64,000 nucleotides of DNA from Gracilibacillus alcaliphilus (lineage in GTDB: Bacteria; Bacillota; Bacilli; Bacillales; Amphibacillaceae), in assembly GCF_016909015.1 (NCBI RefSeq), contig NZ_JAFBFA010000005.1, positions 124,001-188,000 of the forward strand, in the 5' to 3' direction. Of the stretch, positions 1 through 9,229 are shown piece after piece. Position 1 is the first letter of the stretch; every line of letters starts with the position of its first letter. The notes beneath the pieces were generated by a model. It had not been told where the DNA came from and ran no database searches. It saw only the letters and a program-made list of their open reading frames with translations. The translations under genes and the position numbers were made by a program.

Positions 1-516
1 TTACCAGGACAATCAGGATTTGATATATGCAAAGCTCTAAAATTAAATGGAGTTGGCCCGATATTAGTTCTAACATCTAGAGATAAGTTACAGGATGAGT
101 TACACGGTTTAGATTTAGGTGCCGATGACTACCTTACGAAACCATGTAATCGGGACAGGCTGTTAGCACGTATTCTGAACTTGCTCAGGAGATTTGAAAA
201 ACAGCCAGGATTGGTAGATGGCGGCCATTTTTTATTAGATCCCAATACCTTCACTTTATATAAGGGTTCTCAATCATTGTTGTTATCAGCTAATGAAGGG
301 AAAATATTATTGACTTTATTGCAATACAGACCTGAGGTTGTTTCCAAATCTGCACTGAGTCAAGTTTTATGGGGAACAGACCAGTATATTGATGAGAATG
401 CACTCCAAGTAAATCTGACTCGCTTACGAAAGGCATTACGTCAATTAAAGTTGGAAAATCAAATTGAGACGGTAAGAGGGCGAGGTTATCGACTTAGGGA
501 GCAGGTGAAGATGTGA
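1..516 (+). CDS. OmpR-family response regulator, BceR-like (5' end outside window)
   Basis: The reading frame is open from base 1, so the N-terminus with the phospho-acceptor aspartate lies outside. What remains is the end of a receiver domain, including the conserved Lys in the GADDYLTKPC motif, then a winged-helix trans_reg_C domain ending in TVRGRGYRL. It should bind DNA when phosphorylated by the kinase encoded next, whose start overlaps this stop by four bases (ATG and TGA share ATGTGA). An internal TTG at 181 also opens the frame, but it lies inside the receiver domain and is not the real start. BceR-type regulators usually control bacitracin or lantibiotic detoxification transporters; that role is inferred from the neighbouring kinase. 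Confidence 0.93.
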   Translation, partial: LPGQSGFDICKALKLNGVGPILVLTSRDKLQDELHGLDLGADDYLTKPCNRDRLLARILNLLRRFEKQPGLVDGGHFLLDPNTFTLYKGSQSLLLSANEGKILLTLLQYRPEVVSKSALSQVLWGTDQYIDENALQVNLTRLRKALRQLKLENQIETVRGRGYRLREQVKM

Positions 517-1550
517 AATGGATAAAGCAAATCTATGATTGTTTTCATGCTTATAAACAATGGATTCTGATGTTGACAGCTACGAATGTGCTATTTATTT
601 TTTTAGCTTGGTTAGCCTATCCTGAAACGTTTCATGTATTAGTAGGACTTATGGTTGTTTTTACGCTGGCTGTGATCATGTTGTCTCTAGGTATGATTAT
701 AAGAAAACAAAAAATAATCGAAGCAGTCTTTGAAGATTTTTTGTTAGAGCCAAACGAAATGAATGAGGAAAGATTATGTCAGGTGTCACCAAAAACACAT
801 AGGTCATATATTCACAGAATGGGAAGAGTTGTAAGATTACACCAATTGGAACTCCATGCTCAAGTCACCCAACTGACTGATTATGAAAATTATATAGAAG
901 GCTGGGTTCACGAAATTAAAAAACCTTTATCTTTAATGACCTTGGTACTGGATAACCGCAGTGATGAAATGTCGCCGCTTGTTAAACAACGTATATCTCA
1001 TATCAGGGATCAAATGCTGGGTGATGTAGAGCGGATCCTGTTTTTTGCAAGATTGGGAGCTGCTCATAAAGATTATTTGTTTGAGCCTCTAAACATAGTA
1101 GCATGTTGCAAAGAGATAATCGAGAATCACCAATCGCTATTAGATGAATCTGATTTTCAAATTCAATTTATTGGAGAAGAAGCAGAAATTATATCAGATC
1201 GCAAAGGACTAACTTTTATAATAGAACAAATCATTGCTAATAGTACAAAATATGCTGCACAGAATCAGGTTCATCCCAGTTTGACATTTGAAACGATAGA
1301 TGACAATGTGAAGGGGCAGACTATTTTAAATATTAGTGATAATGGACCTGGTGTTTCTACAGAAGATTTACCGTTTATTTTCGACAAAGGCTTTACAGGA
1401 GGACAAGGGACCTATACAAGGGAAGCAACAGGGATGGGGCTCTTTTTAGTAAAAAAGATGGCTCATGATTTAGCGATTGAGTTGGCAGCAAAATCAGAGA
1501 TTGACTCAGGGCTGACCATATCGTTAATCTTTCCAAATGTGAAGCAATAA
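513..1550 (+). CDS. Intramembrane-sensing histidine kinase, BceS-like
   Basis: A 345-residue sensor kinase with two close N-terminal transmembrane helices (about residues 17-35 and 40-62) and almost no extracellular loop. This is the hallmark of BceS-type intramembrane kinases, which take their signal from a partner ABC transporter. The phospho-acceptor is His133 in the WVHEIKKPL motif. The C-terminal ATPase domain has an N box (IIANSTKYA), a G1 box (DNGPGV) and a G2 box (GMGLFLVK). It is translationally coupled to the upstream response regulator. The usual BceAB transporter genes do not follow; they may lie upstream of the window or elsewhere, or be lost. Confidence 0.9.
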   Translation: MKWIKQIYDCFHAYKQWILMLTATNVLFIFLAWLAYPETFHVLVGLMVVFTLAVIMLSLGMIIRKQKIIEAVFEDFLLEPNEMNEERLCQVSPKTHRSYIHRMGRVVRLHQLELHAQVTQLTDYENYIEGWVHEIKKPLSLMTLVLDNRSDEMSPLVKQRISHIRDQMLGDVERILFFARLGAAHKDYLFEPLNIVACCKEIIENHQSLLDESDFQIQFIGEEAEIISDRKGLTFIIEQIIANSTKYAAQNQVHPSLTFETIDDNVKGQTILNISDNGPGVSTEDLPFIFDKGFTGGQGTYTREATGMGLFLVKKMAHDLAIELAAKSEIDSGLTISLIFPNVKQ

Positions 1551-1732
1551 GCTTGCTAGTTTACATTCATCCATTAGATAATGAGATCAGAGAAGTACAT
1601 ATGAATTTTAATAAAAAACCGAAAAATCCTTAGAAGGTGTTTCGTAAACAATATCTATTTGTGGTGCATATTGGAAATAGCATGGCAACACTTTATGCAA
1701 AGGAATCAACCTAGTACGAGAGGAGAAAATAT

Positions 1733-2302
1733 ATGAAATATTGGACGATTCAAAAGAAAGCAGTTGTAAACGCAGTTCTGCATGATGAGATGTATCAACC
1801 TGATTTCACAAAAAGTGACTATCTGCAAAAAATACCGAATTTACAAGAACTTTATTACTTTATATTAGAATCCTTTAACGATATAAATAATGTAAATTTA
1901 CCAGGGGTAATTTTTGGTTTTGTTGGATCGAATAATGAAAGTTTATTTGAAATATCGAATCAGGATGAATTTTATGGACTGATAAGTTCCAATAAAAATG
2001 CAATTAAAAGTTTGTGGAATCATTTTATAGAAGCGGATGCTGTCCTGCTTGAATTGGATTATAATAGCGAATTTCTTAACCCTGTATATATTGATATAAA
2101 TGATTTTCAGTTTTTAATGCCGCCTATTGTAGAAGTTCCTCCATATACTAACGAAGATGTGAAACGGTTGATTTCCTTCATAGAGAGAGGAAAAATCACA
2201 CGATCTGTCTTCCCAAGTAATATAATACAAGCACATTTACCATACATAAAAAAGGAAAATATGGTAGCTGCATATAACTTGATTCCTCTGGATGAAATAT
2301 GA
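1733..2302 (+). CDS. Hypothetical protein, possibly DUF3841-like
   Basis: A 189-residue soluble protein starting at ATG behind GAGAGGAGAAAATAT. The opening MKYWTIQKKAV resembles DUF3841 proteins, which begin with a similar LWT-Q motif, but I cannot confirm the family by eye. The middle is rich in aromatic and acidic residues, with no signal peptide and no membrane segment. A Rho-independent terminator follows 60 bases downstream, so it is transcribed separately from the large helicase gene, although both are on the same strand. The 180 bases before it contain no gene. No function is assigned. Confidence 0.6.
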   Translation: MKYWTIQKKAVVNAVLHDEMYQPDFTKSDYLQKIPNLQELYYFILESFNDINNVNLPGVIFGFVGSNNESLFEISNQDEFYGLISSNKNAIKSLWNHFIEADAVLLELDYNSEFLNPVYIDINDFQFLMPPIVEVPPYTNEDVKRLISFIERGKITRSVFPSNIIQAHLPYIKKENMVAAYNLIPLDEI

Positions 2303-2360
2303 ATTGTCAGTAACCCTCTCATATCAAGCGTTAGAGCTTATTTACCATGTCCGAAAATGA

Positions 2361-2402
2361 AAGCCTGTAAGAGTGGATTTTTTCTCTTTTGCAGGCTTTT
2401 TC
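2361..2402 (+). terminator. Rho-independent terminator
   Basis: A stem pairs AAGCCTG at 2361 with CAGGCTT at 2392, extended by AAGAG with CTCTT across a T-rich loop, and it ends in a T run. It closes the 1733-2302 gene. Confidence 0.75.
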
Positions 2403-2486
2403 TCGTTGTAGCGATTGTAAATTGACTGAAAATTTCCAAATGTATAAAATAGTAGTGAATAATATTCAAGTGAAGGTGGGAGGTCA

Positions 2487-5400
2487 ATGAACCAAAAGAA
2501 TGACATTTTAAATGCATGGATTACAATAGAGCAATTATCCGAGGGTTCTATCAACAAAAAGGACAAATCGTTATATCGAATACATAGTGAAACAAATAAT
2601 TTGCTGGAATTTTTCACGGAATTCTTAAATAGCCATCGACAAAAAACTTCAGAGAAAAACTTCAAAAAGTCTGGAATTGTCATGTACTTTAATATTTTTA
2701 ACTTCCAAGAAATTATTGATATTTTAAGAAGGCAATATAAGATTCCAGCGACTCATGAAGAAACGAGTAATTCAGATAAATTTGCATTTTGCTTGTATTT
2801 TGATAATGAACTGAATTTTTTAGAAGAGAAGTTATTTCTGACAATGAGTGGGTATGTTCGAAAAACAGGGAAACTTCCAAAAGATTTTTTGCAAATCGAA
2901 AACAAATTTCGTGAAGAGTTAAGTAAGAAATTTGAAGATAAAGGCTTTAATGATACAATCACTGAGCTTATACAAAAAGATAATGCTACTTATGAGCATT
3001 TTCGATATAGGTTTGTTAAAAATTTAGAGTTTAGTGATGCGAACTTACATTCCTTTTTTATCGATGATTTAGAAACAGCGAAGAAAGTAGAAACGGAAAA
3101 TTTAAAACGTTATTTTAACGGGTATGCTGGAGAACAATTTAACTTGGATAGCCATCAAGAGTCAACAAATTTCAATCCAGACATTTTCGAAGAAATTTTA
3201 CAACCTGAAAACTATTCATTAGGACGTTTTCCCAGCAACGCTGAACATGCACTTTCGTTTATGCAGCAAACAGCTGTTAATTTGGCATTTAAGAAAAACA
3301 ATCAGATAAGTAGCGTAAATGGACCTCCAGGAACAGGGAAGACTACGTTGTTGAAGGATATTTTTGCACAGTTAGTTGTGGAGCAAGCTCTAGCCATCTG
3401 TCAACAATCAGATAAGCAAATAAAAGGAAGTTTAGTTTATTGGGAACAAGCTCAGCTGGGGGTTTTACCGCAAGCTATTTCTGACAATAATATCGTAGTT
3501 GCAAGTTCTAATAATGGTGCAGTCCAAAACATCGTGATGGAGTTGCCAAAACTAAAAGAAATTGGCGTGGAATTTCAGGAGATATTAGAACAAGCCGACT
3601 ACTTTACCGAAATCTCGAACTCAACATTAGAAGTTGATTATGCAGAAGGCCGACAATTGAAACGCGAACCGCTGGAAAAAGAAAACTGGGGTGTATTTTC
3701 ATTAGAAGGTGGCGCAGCTAGTAATGTTAACCATTTACTTTTAACAGTTGAATTTATCGAGCAAGATCTTGAGAACGAATATGAAGCAGACCCAAATGTA
3801 TATAAGAATTTTTTGCAGCTATATAATCAATTGAGAGCGGAAAGAGATCGGATTCAAAAATATAGTGTGGACATGAAATTGCTCTTAAAATTAATAAATC
3901 AATATCAAAAGAAAAATTTAAATATAAAACAACTAGAACATGAAAAACGAGTAGCAGTGTCATCATTAGAGACAAAAAACGCACTTGAAATAAAAAATTT
4001 GAATGAAAAGAATAATAAACTTCAACATGATTTATTGGATATTTCTAGCCAAATTGAGATGTTGAATGAAGAACAAGCGCAAGCAAAGCGGAATTTTGAA
4101 ATACTGCGTGAACAAAAGCCGAGCTTATGGTGGTTACAAAAAACGTTTAATCGCTCTAAATCAGCTCAATACATAGAAAAGCTAAATGAAGCAAATGAAC
4201 AGTTGAATCAAATTGCTGCACAAAAAAAGAATAGCTTAAATAATAAACATGATTTAAATAATGAACGAAAAAATAATGAACAAAAAATAAAGGTGTATCA
4301 GAAGCAAGTAGAAAAGGAGAAACGTGATTTTGAACAATGGTTATCAGCACAACAAAAGGAATTACAAAATATAGAACGTAAAATACAATTATTAGAGCAA
4401 CAAAAGGTCGAAAATGATATTAAAATATTAGATTTTTCGCAAACATATGAAGAGCTGCAATTATCTAATCCCTGGTTTAATAAAGCGTTTCGTACTTTGC
4501 AGTCAGAGCTTTTTATAGCGGCATTAAAAGTAAGAAAACAATTTTTATTTGAAAATAAAAAACACTTAAAAGCTGCAAGAAACATTTGGAGCCGACAACC
4601 CGAATATAGCTCAAAGAAAAATGGTTCTCAATTGTTGTTAGAATCCTGGCAATGGTTGAATTTTGCTATTCCTGTAGTGAGTACTACTTTTGCAAGTTTC
4701 GGTAGAATGTTTAAAAACTTACATGAAAATACCATTAGTAATTTGTTCATTGATGAGGCTGGTCAAGCTCTACCACAAGCAAGTGTAGGAGCCATTTTTA
4801 GAAGCAAGAATGTCATGGTTGTAGGAGATCCATCACAAATTAAACCAGTATTGACGTTAGATTCAAACATTTTAAATTTAATTGGCAGAAATTATAATGT
4901 TAATGAAAAATTCGTTTCAGCTCATGCGTCGACACAATCCATTATTGATCGAACGAGTGCCTACGGCTACCAGAAAAATGAAGAGGAATGGGTTGGAATT
5001 CCGCTTTGGGTACATAGACGTTCAAATTATCCAATGTTTACAATCTCAAATCAAATTTCATATAACGGCCTAATGGTACAAGGAAAGGAAGAAAAGGCAG
5101 CCTTCGGACTCTCAAAGTGGTATGATGAAAAAGGAAAAGCAAAGGATAAATTTGTAAAGGAACAGGCGGCATTATTAAAAAATTTAATCAATGATCGTTT
5201 GCAAAAAAATCCAAAATTGAAAGATGACATTTATGTTATTTCTCCTTTTAGAAATGTGGCATTTCAGCTAGCAAATCTATTAAAAGATATTGGATTTACA
5301 AAGATGGAAAAAGGGAAAGCAACCAATGTAGGAACTGTTCATACTTTTCAAGGAAAAGAAGCGAAGATTGTATACTTTGTACTAGGTGCTGACCATACAA

Positions 5401-5567
5401 GTAAAGGGGCCGCGAAATGGTCAGTGGATGAACCAAATATGATGAACGTTGCAGCAACTAGGGCTAAAGAGGAGTTTTATGTGATTGGTGATAAGAAATT
5501 GTACGCCTCTCTTGGTAGTAAAGTGGCGAATACAACCATTTCAATTATTGATAACTACAATAAGTAA
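2487..5567 (+). CDS. Superfamily 1 (Upf1/Dna2-like) helicase with central coiled coil
   Basis: A 1026-residue protein behind a GGGAGG site. An N-terminal part of about 270 residues shows no motif I recognise. Walker A is GPPGTGKTT near residue 280. About residues 430-660 are Lys/Glu/Gln-rich and predicted coiled coil, splitting the helicase core. Walker B/motif II is FIDEAGQAL near 753, followed by motif III VVGDPSQIKP. Motif V/VI features are GTVHTFQGKEA and NVAATRAKEEFYVIGD near 986. This is the AAA_11/AAA_12 arrangement of Upf1-like helicases, giving ATP-driven translocation or unwinding of nucleic acid. Such large stand-alone helicases with unknown N-termini are often accessory and sometimes belong to phage-defence loci. 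No nuclease motif was seen, so defence is only a hypothesis. Confidence 0.88.
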   Translation: MNQKNDILNAWITIEQLSEGSINKKDKSLYRIHSETNNLLEFFTEFLNSHRQKTSEKNFKKSGIVMYFNIFNFQEIIDILRRQYKIPATHEETSNSDKFAFCLYFDNELNFLEEKLFLTMSGYVRKTGKLPKDFLQIENKFREELSKKFEDKGFNDTITELIQKDNATYEHFRYRFVKNLEFSDANLHSFFIDDLETAKKVETENLKRYFNGYAGEQFNLDSHQESTNFNPDIFEEILQPENYSLGRFPSNAEHALSFMQQTAVNLAFKKNNQISSVNGPPGTGKTTLLKDIFAQLVVEQALAICQQSDKQIKGSLVYWEQAQLGVLPQAISDNNIVVASSNNGAVQNIVMELPKLKEIGVEFQEILEQADYFTEISNSTLEVDYAEGRQLKREPLEKENWGVFSLEGGAASNVNHLLLTVEFIEQDLENEYEADPNVYKNFLQLYNQLRAERDRIQKYSVDMKLLLKLINQYQKKNLNIKQLEHEKRVAVSSLETKNALEIKNLNEKNNKLQHDLLDISSQIEMLNEEQAQAKRNFEILREQKPSLWWLQKTFNRSKSAQYIEKLNEANEQLNQIAAQKKNSLNNKHDLNNERKNNEQKIKVYQKQVEKEKRDFEQWLSAQQKELQNIERKIQLLEQQKVENDIKILDFSQTYEELQLSNPWFNKAFRTLQSELFIAALKVRKQFLFENKKHLKAARNIWSRQPEYSSKKNGSQLLLESWQWLNFAIPVVSTTFASFGRMFKNLHENTISNLFIDEAGQALPQASVGAIFRSKNVMVVGDPSQIKPVLTLDSNILNLIGRNYNVNEKFVSAHASTQSIIDRTSAYGYQKNEEEWVGIPLWVHRRSNYPMFTISNQISYNGLMVQGKEEKAAFGLSKWYDEKGKAKDKFVKEQAALLKNLINDRLQKNPKLKDDIYVISPFRNVAFQLANLLKDIGFTKMEKGKATNVGTVHTFQGKEAKIVYFVLGADHTSKGAAKWSVDEPNMMNVAATRAKEEFYVIGDKKLYASLGSKVANTTISIIDNYNK

Positions 5568-5757
5568 TACATTGTAGTTATTATAAAAAAATGCGGGCCT
5601 ATTCCTTCAGATGACGGAACCTGTTAGAAGATGCTATACTTTGTCTTGATGACATGTCATACCGAGGTTGAAGTAAGAAGGATAGAATAGAAACATGCGT
5701 ACTGTAGAAGATAACAGAGCAGGCGATAAAAATAGTTAGAAGTTAGGAGGATGTCAA

Positions 5758-6192
5758 ATGATTACTGGAGTAGAATTTGATTTTGTTGTAAAAGACAGCA
5801 AAGCAGCACTGGAGCAGTACAAATCTATTTTTGATGTAGAAGTAGTAGAAGCAACCGATTTTAAGGTAGGAAATAATGAAGCAGTATTTACGATCTATGG
5901 CACACGTTTTCATATGTTGGATGAAAATCCTGAATATCAATTATTGGCACCGAAAGAGGGAGACACGCAATCTTTTTGGTTTAATATTGCAGTTCCCAAC
6001 ATTCAAGAAACATATGACAAAGCAATGTCCGCTAATGCTACGGAAATCCAGCCTGTCACAAGAATGGAGGAAATGGGCATATCAAATGCCATGTTTTCTG
6101 ATAGTCATGGATATGTATGGATGCTGCATGAAATTCATCGCGAAGTCTCCTTTGAAGAACGTGTTGATATTTTGAGCAAAGACTTTGAGTAA
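5758..6192 (+). CDS. VOC (glyoxalase/bleomycin-resistance fold) family protein
   Basis: 144 residues behind a strong GGAGG site. The pattern fits the vicinal oxygen chelate fold: an N-terminal half opening with VEFDFVVKDSKAALEQYKSIF, then a second half with NAMFSDSHGYVWMLHEIH. The late His and Glu could be metal ligands. Such proteins are usually dimers acting as isomerases, dioxygenases or drug-binding proteins; the substrate cannot be told. It stands alone, with a terminator about 85 bases downstream. Confidence 0.8.
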   Translation: MITGVEFDFVVKDSKAALEQYKSIFDVEVVEATDFKVGNNEAVFTIYGTRFHMLDENPEYQLLAPKEGDTQSFWFNIAVPNIQETYDKAMSANATEIQPVTRMEEMGISNAMFSDSHGYVWMLHEIHREVSFEERVDILSKDFE

Positions 6193-6275
6193 ATGCTTGA
6201 CATATAGGGTAGAGAACTTTAACAGAAAAAATAACTTTATATCGCATCAGGTTCGTGATAATAGCTGATGTAACG

Positions 6276-6309
6276 CCTCGAAGTATAACACTCGAGGTTT
6301 TTCTTTTTT
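6276..6309 (+). terminator. Rho-independent terminator
   Basis: CCTCGA (6276-6281) pairs with TCGAGG (6292-6297) and is followed by TTTTTCTTTTTT. It ends the VOC transcript. Confidence 0.75.
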
Positions 6310-6372
6310 AGTCGGATACTAGGAAGCGTGACGGTCTGCCATTGAAGGTGTAATTTCTTGAAAATATTATTC

Positions 6373-6780
6373 TTACTTTAGCGGAATGAATCCACTTAAT
6401 TTAGCAACAATCTGATCGTCCATTGAAAAAAGGTGTTTCTTTGAAATGATCATAAACAGTGAGATCACTAATAGTGCTAAGTCTAACTCAAATCCTCCTA
6501 AGAATCCAGCTTCAAATTTTGTCGTAATAATAGATCCAATCATAACAGCTGCAAATAAGAACGATACTATTTTTATCCCCACACCTAACAACAGCAACAT
6601 CCCTCCAACTAATTCTATGATTGCTACTACATAGGTCAGAAAAACAGGAATTCCCATCGATTCAAAGGTGGACACTGTTGTAGCAAGGCCTCCTTGAAAC
6701 TTGTCTAAACCATGAATGAAAAAAGTTACGCCTAAGAATACTCTTAACAAAAGTGTGCCTATTTCCGGTTTATTCATCAT
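6373..6780 (-). CDS. DoxX family membrane protein
   Basis: Start chosen at the ATGATG pair at 6780 because GGAG lies ten bases upstream. A longer frame to 6825 would need an unsupported TTG. The protein of about 135 residues has four hydrophobic helices and the DoxX signature LLLRVFLGVTFFIHGLDKFQGG near its start. DoxX proteins are small integral membrane proteins linked in some species to thiol or quinone redox and oxidative stress; the exact role here is unknown. Single gene, reading toward the VOC terminator. Confidence 0.82.
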   Translation of the reverse strand: MMNKPEIGTLLLRVFLGVTFFIHGLDKFQGGLATTVSTFESMGIPVFLTYVVAIIELVGGMLLLLGVGIKIVSFLFAAVMIGSIITTKFEAGFLGGFELDLALLVISLFMIISKKHLFSMDDQIVAKLSGFIPLK

Positions 6781-7038
6781 GCTAATGACACTCCATTTCT
6801 TTGGTTTTTTTGCAGATAATTTCAAACTGACTGGTAGATACAGCCTGTCTTATAAAGTTATGCTTCCCTAACAAAAAATATGTGTGAATACGCACCAAAA
6901 ACAGAATCACAAGTCTAAAGGATAAAAGCTGATCTCTTTCTCTTGCAAGGACAGGCACTGGTCATCCGCAAGCTTTGACAAGTGCAGAAATCAAGATTAA
7001 GTTTAGTATTTAATCTAGGTAAAATGGAGGTGCCACTT

Positions 7039-7224
7039 ATGCCGCTAAAAATAATTCGTAACGATATAACAAAAGTCCACGCAGAGGCAATCGTGAATCC
7101 TGCAAACATGGGGAGTCTAAGTGCGTTAATTCCCACGATAAGTCTCGCTTTATATTTTGCTAGAAAAAATCAAAATCCCCAGCCCTGTTTGAAAAGGCTA
7201 CAAAATTCGCTTTTGACTGGCTGA
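7039..7224 (+). pseudogene. Macro-domain (ADP-ribose binding) N-terminal remnant
   Basis: After a GGAGG site, the first 24 codons read like the start of a macro-domain deacetylase (KIIRNDITKVHAEAIVNPAN, normally VNAANT). The similarity then stops and unrelated residues follow to a stop at 7224. The break coincides with a dispersed repeat (GATAAGTCTCGCTTTA near 7138), so the rest of the gene seems to have been lost in a rearrangement. Confidence 0.6.
7120..7153 (+). repeat. Dispersed stem-loop repeat, copy A (degenerate)
   Basis: GCGTTAATTCCCACGATAAG followed by TCTCGCTTTAT. It aligns with the loop core at 15161, 49941 and 58813, but the flanking stem here is poor (GAGTC with GTCTC). It lies at the breakpoint of the macro-domain remnant. 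Confidence 0.45.
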
Positions 7225-7292
7225 ATACCACTTACGATGACAATACAAGAAAAGACTTTGGTGATATCTTTAATAAATATATTCAAAATTAG
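7164..7292 (+). pseudogene. C-terminal remnant of an unidentified protein
   Basis: A frame ending at TAG 7290-7292 encodes SPALFEKATKFAFDWLNTTY and a plausible charged C-terminus, but has a stop (TAG 7161) directly upstream and no start site. It reads like the tail of a real alpha-helical protein left after a deletion. Family not recognised. Confidence 0.35.
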
Positions 7293-7549
7293 TAAAAGAA
7301 CTTGTTAAAGAATGGCAGAGCTGTTCCTTTCTGCAGAAATATAATTCCGAATGCTTTAGAGATCCATTTTTATAAGCATGTACATTTAATATTAAGCAGG
7401 AAAATGTAGAGAATTAGAATAATGGAATTTCAATAGGTATGGATCTGGTGTAAGGAGACACAACGAAAAACTTTTTGTTTCTAAAAAGCGATGCCTTTTT
7501 CAAACCATCGTTTGGAAAGGTTGTATAATTTTAACCCCATGAAAAAGTT

Positions 7550-7587
7550 ACTGTCAGATAACGGCTTTTTTATTGCTGTCTGACAGT
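7550..7587 (-). terminator. Rho-independent terminator (minus strand)
   Basis: ACTGTCAGA at 7550 pairs with TCTGACAGT at 7579. On the minus strand it is followed by AACTTTTTC. It lies just after the stop of the 7599-8009 gene. Confidence 0.6.
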
Positions 7588-7598
7588 ATCTTTTAAAG

Positions 7599-8009
7599 TT
7601 AAATTAAATACAGCATGTAATAAATCATAAAAACCGTAATAAACAAAGTATCAGTTATGCTCCGAAACCAGACAATCTTTGTTTTTTTCAGCTTTTCTAC
7701 AGTATAGTTAAAAATGGCATGATAAGCATCCATGATAATAAATATACCTAAAAGAAAAGCGATGATTATGTTACCGGTTAGATTGTAAGCTAATAAATAG
7801 ATGAGCCAGCTCCTAAAAAAGGCAAAACCTAAGGTGAGCAGAATTACGGTCAAACTTTCTGTCTTTATGTATACTTCTTGAGAGGATATCTCTTGCAGAC
7901 CTTCATTGACCTGCTTATGCTCACGCAAATATGAAATATTAATGTACAGGAGTATGCACCCATAGATGATGATCAACGGTGCTTGATTTGTTTGAAAAAA
8001 TTCTATCAT
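7599..8009 (-). CDS. Four-helix integral membrane protein, unknown function
   Basis: 136 residues, starting at ATG 8009 behind GGGGGG. Hydrophobic segments lie at about residues 9-27, 52-74, 78-97 and 114-135. The loop between helices 1 and 2 is charged. It follows the 8040-8681 gene after 30 bases on the same strand, so the two are probably one operon ending at the 7550 terminator. I do not recognise the family. Confidence 0.65.
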   Translation of the reverse strand: MIEFFQTNQAPLIIIYGCILLYINISYLREHKQVNEGLQEISSQEVYIKTESLTVILLTLGFAFFRSWLIYLLAYNLTGNIIIAFLLGIFIIMDAYHAIFNYTVEKLKKTKIVWFRSITDTLFITVFMIYYMLYLI

Positions 8010-8039
8010 TAAGAAAATCCCCCCGCTTGCCCATGATAT

Positions 8040-8681
8040 TTAGATTTGGATCTGAAATCTTCCTTTTATCTCTAAATCAGCCAAATTAAACCCGGCTTTG
8101 ATTCCATTTGTCAGCCCTTCTTGATAAGTCACTGCAGATTCCTCTACATCTTCTTTGATTAAGCTGTTTTTATGGATGTGCTGCAATACATAGTTAATAT
8201 GTTTTTCATTTAATTTGTCTGAAGTGTCGAGCATGATGGAAATATAATTTGCGGCTTGTTCATAAGCAAAGCTCATTCCTTCAAACATTCCTTTTTGAAA
8301 ATCAGGAGCAATGCCTTTCAAGTCTTCCATTGCTTCTTCAGGGATATCATCTTTGTAATAAGTTTCTTGAATGGTCTCGTGCAGATCCTTTTTACTTTGC
8401 TCTAGATTATTTTCTGCTAACCTTCGAAAAACCTTCTCTAACTCCTCAAATTTTGTTCTCAGTTTTAACTCCTCCTTTTTATATTCAAAATCTCTAACCA
8501 TTCTATTTACTACATAGCGATAAGCATTATTCATTCCTTTAGCAATCAGGCGGGATTCTGTGTCTGTATCTTGCATCTGCTCCCTTGTGGATTCCTCCAT
8601 TTGGATAAAATCTTCAATGCAGTCCTCAATTTTAGCACCACGAAACATTCGTTTTCGATAATCAGTAGTTATTGTGATCAC
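8040..8681 (-). CDS. Hypothetical helical protein with extended Shine-Dalgarno
   Basis: About 205-213 residues, strongly helical and acidic/basic mixed, with coiled-coil potential around residues 60-120; no signal peptide or membrane helix. The start is unusual. The nominal GTG at 8681 lies inside AGGAGGTGATCAC, a perfect complement of the 16S rRNA 3' tail. Initiation is therefore more likely at a codon just downstream: an ATA eight bases after AGGAGG, or the ATG at codon 12. It is followed by a membrane protein gene in the same operon. Function unknown. Confidence 0.65.
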   Translation of the reverse strand: MITITTDYRKRMFRGAKIEDCIEDFIQMEESTREQMQDTDTESRLIAKGMNNAYRYVVNRMVRDFEYKKEELKLRTKFEELEKVFRRLAENNLEQSKKDLHETIQETYYKDDIPEEAMEDLKGIAPDFQKGMFEGMSFAYEQAANYISIMLDTSDKLNEKHINYVLQHIHKNSLIKEDVEESAVTYQEGLTNGIKAGFNLADLEIKGRFQIQI

Positions 8682-8869
8682 CTCCTATTTTTTAGTTTAA
8701 CATATATGTAAACAAATGTATACAAAATGTACGTGGATTTATTAAACAATTAAGATGACAATCTGTAACAATAAGGATTTTATATAAAAGCCTACTGTAC
8801 TAATTGTTTTCAATGTTGCCAAATGAAGCTATGTCTGGATTATTAAGTAGAGTTTCTGCAATTCACTTA

Positions 8870-8966
8870 TAAGTATTAATGACGAGAAGTCTTATACTTT
8901 AGAAAATAAAATATACGAGCATATAACAGAAGAGGTAGGTGAGTGGGTTGAAAAAGCCAATTTGTG
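8870..8966 (+). pseudogene. Short C-terminal remnant, unidentified
   Basis: A frame reading DEKSYTLENKIYEHITEEVG and ending at TGA near 8966. It has no start or ribosome site and sits in a stretch (8691-9229) made of gene fragments. It may belong to the TetR fragment that follows or to another lost gene. Confidence 0.25.
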
Positions 8967-8979
8967 AATAAAACTCTGC

Positions 8980-9147
8980 ATAGAATGTGAACGGAGCTGG
9001 GCATTATTCGGATACATGAAAACAAGTGTAGGTAAGTTGATCGCCCAAATTGGAATATCAACAGGGACATTTTATGACAGTCTCCAGTGCAGAAACAGTA
9101 CTAACCATATCGATCATATTATTAATTTTCGGTATATGTCTGGTTGA
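8980..9147 (+). pseudogene. TetR-family regulator remnant (helix-turn-helix only)
   Basis: In one frame the translation reads WALFGYMKTSVGKLIAQIGI and then STGTFYDSL, the characteristic TetR helix-turn-helix ending in (G)TFY. The upstream helix is degraded and the ligand domain is missing, with a stop at 9145. An inactive relic. Confidence 0.5.
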
Positions 9148-9229
9148 TGCGTGAATTCTGATGATGTTTTTATACAAACGTAAGGATAAAAGGGTAATTG
9201 TTCCATGGATTTGCACAGGTGCTGGTATA

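Noticed and set aside
181..516. Separate small DNA-binding protein starting at TTG 181
   Set aside because: The same frame is open to base 1 with receiver-domain sequence, so it is the end of a normal response regulator.
5876..6175. Alternative frame of 99 codons inside the VOC gene
   Set aside because: Shadow of the well-supported VOC frame.
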